Below, piece by piece: positions 6,528 to 8,087 of a stretch of 8,087 nucleotides of DNA. Each line of letters begins with the position of its first letter. Within the stretch, counting starts at the first letter, position 1. Under the pieces are notes generated by a model that was given only the letters and a program-made list of their open reading frames with translations, was not told where the DNA came from and did not search any database. A program made the translations under genes and the position numbers. The DNA is from Microbacterium sp. (lineage in GTDB: Bacteria > Actinomycetota > Actinomycetes > Actinomycetales > Microbacteriaceae), in assembly GCA_031286555.1 (NCBI GenBank), contig JAITUD010000262.1, positions 1-8,087 on the forward strand, in the 5' to 3' direction.

Positions 6528-6610
6528 GGTGCCTCCTGAACTGGTTGTGTCATATGTCTATCACAACTTGTGCTGCAGGCAAGGTACAAGATCTGTGGCA
6601 GGGTGGGCGG
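6528..6610. promoter_or_regulatory. Divergent control region between membrane-protein/GntR operon and peptidase gene
   Basis: This 83-base stretch separates divergent genes. It holds the ribosome site of the minus-strand gene (6532-6537), an AT-richer core at 6544-6590 that is unusual for this window, and the inverted repeats listed separately. GGTACAAGAT near 6583-6592 is -10-like for the plus-strand gene but fits poorly, and only G-rich bases (GGGTGGGCGG, 6601-6610) precede its ATG. I cannot fix either promoter by eye. Confidence 0.55.
6544..6572. promoter_or_regulatory. Overlapping inverted repeats, candidate GntR operator
   Basis: GTTGTG (6544-6549) and CACAAC (6562-6567) form an inverted repeat with perfect 6-base arms; two further symmetric A/T pairs lie inside the 12-base spacer. 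The right arm is shared with a second, tight palindrome, CACAA-C-TTGTG (6562-6572). The result is three TTGTG/CACAA half-sites in 29 bases. Position between divergent genes, one of which leads to a GntR regulator, supports an operator. Which protein binds is an inference. Confidence 0.55.
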
Positions 6611-7657
6611 ATGCTGATTCCCCCGAAGGCCCGTCCCGGTGATCGCGTCGCCGTCCTCTCGCCCGCATTCGCCGCGCCCGCGGCCGGCCCGGAGGTGCAC
6701 GAGCAGGCGATGCGGCGGCTCCAGCAGGCGACCGGACTGATTCCCGTCGAGTACCCGACGACGCGGGTGATGGGTGCCGCACCCGAGGCGCGAGCGGCCG
6801 ATGTGAACGCGGCTTTCGCCGATCCGAGCATCCGTGCGATCCTTGCGACGATCGGCGGTGACGACCAGATCCTCGTCACGCCGCATCTCGACCCGGCACT
6901 CGCGCAGGCCGACCCCAAGCCGTTCCTCGGCTTCAGCGACAACACCAACATCCTGAACTGGCTCTGGGCGAACGGCGTCGCCGCCTTCCACGGCGGCTCG
7001 ACGCAGCTGCACCTCGGTGCGGGGCCTGCGATCGACGACATCCATCTGCGCTCTCTGAAGGCGGCGCTGCTGGACGGCGGAGAGATCGAACTGACCGAGC
7101 CGGGGGAGTCCGAGGACGTCGGGCACCCGTGGGACTCGCCCGAAGCGCTGACAGAGTTCGGCGCTCGGGTGCCGACCGACCCGTGGGTCTGGGCCGGGCC
7201 CTCGCGGCGCGTGAAAGGCCGCACCTGGGGCGGCAGCCTCGAGGTCATCGGCGAGCTCGCTCACGCGGACCGCCTCCCGGCTGTCGAAGAGCTCGAGGGG
7301 GCGATCCTGCTGCTGGAGACCTGCGAGGAGCTCCCGAACGCGGACTGGGTGCAGCGCTGGGTGCGCGCTCTCGGTGAGCGCGGCCTGCTCGCGGCAGTCG
7401 CCGGCGTGCTCGTCGCCCGACCGATCGTCAGCAACTTCGAGGTGAAGCCGTCGCCCGAGGAGCGGGTCGCGCTGCGTGCCGCCCAGCGCGACGCGATCAT
7501 CGGCGAGGTCACCCGCTACAACCCGGATGCGGTCGTGTGCGTCGGCGTGCCCTTCGGCCACACCAGACCGCAGTGGATCCTGCCCTATGGCGGCACGGTC
7601 GCCCTCGACGGCGCCGCTCGCACCGTGACCGCGCAGTACGGGGCGGGGAGCGCGTGA
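6611..7657 (+). CDS. S66-family serine peptidase, MccF-like / LD-carboxypeptidase
   Basis: The 348-residue protein belongs to the S66 family, which holds cytoplasmic LD-carboxypeptidases that trim recycled murein tetrapeptides, and MccF, which cleaves the peptide-nucleotide antibiotic microcin C7. The N-terminus PPKARPGDRVAVLSPA is typical. The nucleophile is likely Ser109 in LGFSDNTN (106-113), with Glu236 in LLLETCEE and His317 in FGHT completing the Ser-Glu-His triad. IGGDDQ (81-86), the FSDNTNILNWLW stretch, WGGSLEV (206-212), PSPEER and YNPDAVV resemble, as I recall, the MccF-like branch more than classic LdcA. There is no signal peptide, so it acts in the cytoplasm. The ATG at 6611 is chosen because family homology starts there; the frame is open further upstream but runs antisense to the membrane-protein gene. 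The stop overlaps the next start (GTGA, 7654-7657). Murein recycling versus antibiotic detoxification cannot be settled here. Confidence 0.9.
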   Translation: MLIPPKARPGDRVAVLSPAFAAPAAGPEVHEQAMRRLQQATGLIPVEYPTTRVMGAAPEARAADVNAAFADPSIRAILATIGGDDQILVTPHLDPALAQADPKPFLGFSDNTNILNWLWANGVAAFHGGSTQLHLGAGPAIDDIHLRSLKAALLDGGEIELTEPGESEDVGHPWDSPEALTEFGARVPTDPWVWAGPSRRVKGRTWGGSLEVIGELAHADRLPAVEELEGAILLLETCEELPNADWVQRWVRALGERGLLAAVAGVLVARPIVSNFEVKPSPEERVALRAAQRDAIIGEVTRYNPDAVVCVGVPFGHTRPQWILPYGGTVALDGAARTVTAQYGAGSA

Positions 7658-8087
7658 CCGCGAAGAAGTGGATCCTGTTCGACATCGGCGGCGTGCTCGA
7701 GCTCGTCGATGACGACACCTGGCAGGAGCAGTGGTGGCAGCGCTGGTGCGTGCACACGGGGCTGGAGCGTCGGGACTTCGATGCCAGGGTCGAGGGCGCC
7801 GAGTTGCCCGAGATCGACGTCAGGGCCGGGCTCGAGGCGGAGTTCTGGCAGCGCCTGGGCGCCGCGCTGAACCTCGACTCGGACGATCGCGACGCGATGC
7901 GTGCCGAGTTCTGGGACGCCTACTGCGGCGAGGCGAACACCGAGCTGATCGAGTACGCGCGCTCGCTGCGCGGACGGGCCGGGCTCGCGATCCTGTCCAA
8001 CTCCGCTGACGGCGCTCGGGAAGAGGAGGAGCGCCGCTACGGCTTCTCCGAGATCTTCGATCCGATCTGCTACAGCCACGAGCAGGG
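7654..8087 (+). CDS. HAD-like hydrolase (partial, runs off window end)
   Basis: The GTG at 7654 overlaps the TGA of the peptidase gene by 4 bases, and 144 codons are visible before the window ends. Motif I is WILFDIGGVL, with nucleophile Asp10. Motif II is LAILSNS with Ser115 at the end of a hydrophobic strand. Between them lies a helical, Trp-rich cap region (about residues 20-95), as in the C1-cap group that includes YihX-like sugar phosphatases and haloacid dehalogenases. RYGF..IFDPICYSHE after motif II is the usual lead into motif III, whose Lys and the motif IV acidic pair lie beyond the window. The second Asp of the common DxD motif is Gly12 here, also seen in some active HAD phosphatases with FDLGN/FDxGG motifs. 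A phosphatase acting on a small metabolite is most likely; substrate unknown. Coupling to the S66 peptidase suggests coexpression. Confidence 0.88.
   Translation, partial: MTAKKWILFDIGGVLELVDDDTWQEQWWQRWCVHTGLERRDFDARVEGAELPEIDVRAGLEAEFWQRLGAALNLDSDDRDAMRAEFWDAYCGEANTELIEYARSLRGRAGLAILSNSADGAREEEERRYGFSEIFDPICYSHEQ

Noticed and set aside
6326..6610. Upstream extension of the peptidase frame by 95 codons.
   Set aside because: It is antisense to the membrane-protein gene and Arg/Gly-rich; family homology begins at the ATG at 6611.
6437..7561. Minus-strand open frame (374 residues) across the peptidase gene.
   Set aside because: Shadow of the S66 gene, whose catalytic motifs and start are clear on the plus strand.
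1..8087. Possible mobile element, antiphage system or biosynthetic cluster.
   Set aside because: I saw no transposase, integrase, direct repeats bounding a segment, composition shift, toxin-antitoxin pair, nuclease or synthase gene. The genes look like ordinary chromosomal accessory or housekeeping functions.

Overview
The window reads as chromosomal DNA from a high-GC actinobacterium. Codon third positions are almost all G or C, the GTG starts and 4-base stop/start overlaps are typical, and codon use and gene content fit Microbacteriaceae (Microbacterium-like). That placement is an inference from style, not from a marker gene. I see no rRNA, tRNA, CRISPR array, insertion sequence or phage gene. 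Coding density is close to complete.

Layout. (1) 2-445, plus: the 3' end of an unrecognised protein with a C-terminal membrane helix. A long hairpin at 466-510 separates it from the next, convergent gene. (2) 519-2396, minus: a half-size ABC exporter (membrane domain fused to ATPase) with an unusual Ala-rich insertion in the ATPase. (3) About 110 bases of divergent promoter region. (4) 2505-5124, plus: an ABC-2 export operon of the NodI/NodJ-DrrA/DrrB type, made of one ATPase and two different permeases joined by ATGA overlaps. (5) 6527-5128, minus: a two-gene unit with a roughly 7-helix membrane protein of unknown function and then a short YtrA-type GntR regulator, also joined by an ATGA overlap. 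The regulator's stop lies 3 bases from the stop of the second permease. (6) 6528-6610: a divergent control region with interlocking TTGTG/CACAA inverted repeats. (7) 6611-7657, plus: an S66-family (LD-carboxypeptidase/MccF-like) serine peptidase, followed with a GTGA overlap by a HAD-like hydrolase that runs off the window end.

How they may work together. The ABC-2 ATPase and its two permeases should form one exporter with a heterodimeric membrane part. The half exporter is probably a separate homodimeric pump. The GntR regulator probably controls its own membrane-protein operon through the repeats at 6544-6572, and the same site could also control the divergent peptidase/HAD pair. A theme of envelope or antimicrobial defence (two exporters, an MccF-like peptidase, a YtrA-type regulator) is possible, but it is inferred only from neighbourhood. 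No clearly new system is proven here. The most open items are the membrane protein/GntR pair with its operator cluster, and the insertion in the exporter ATPase.
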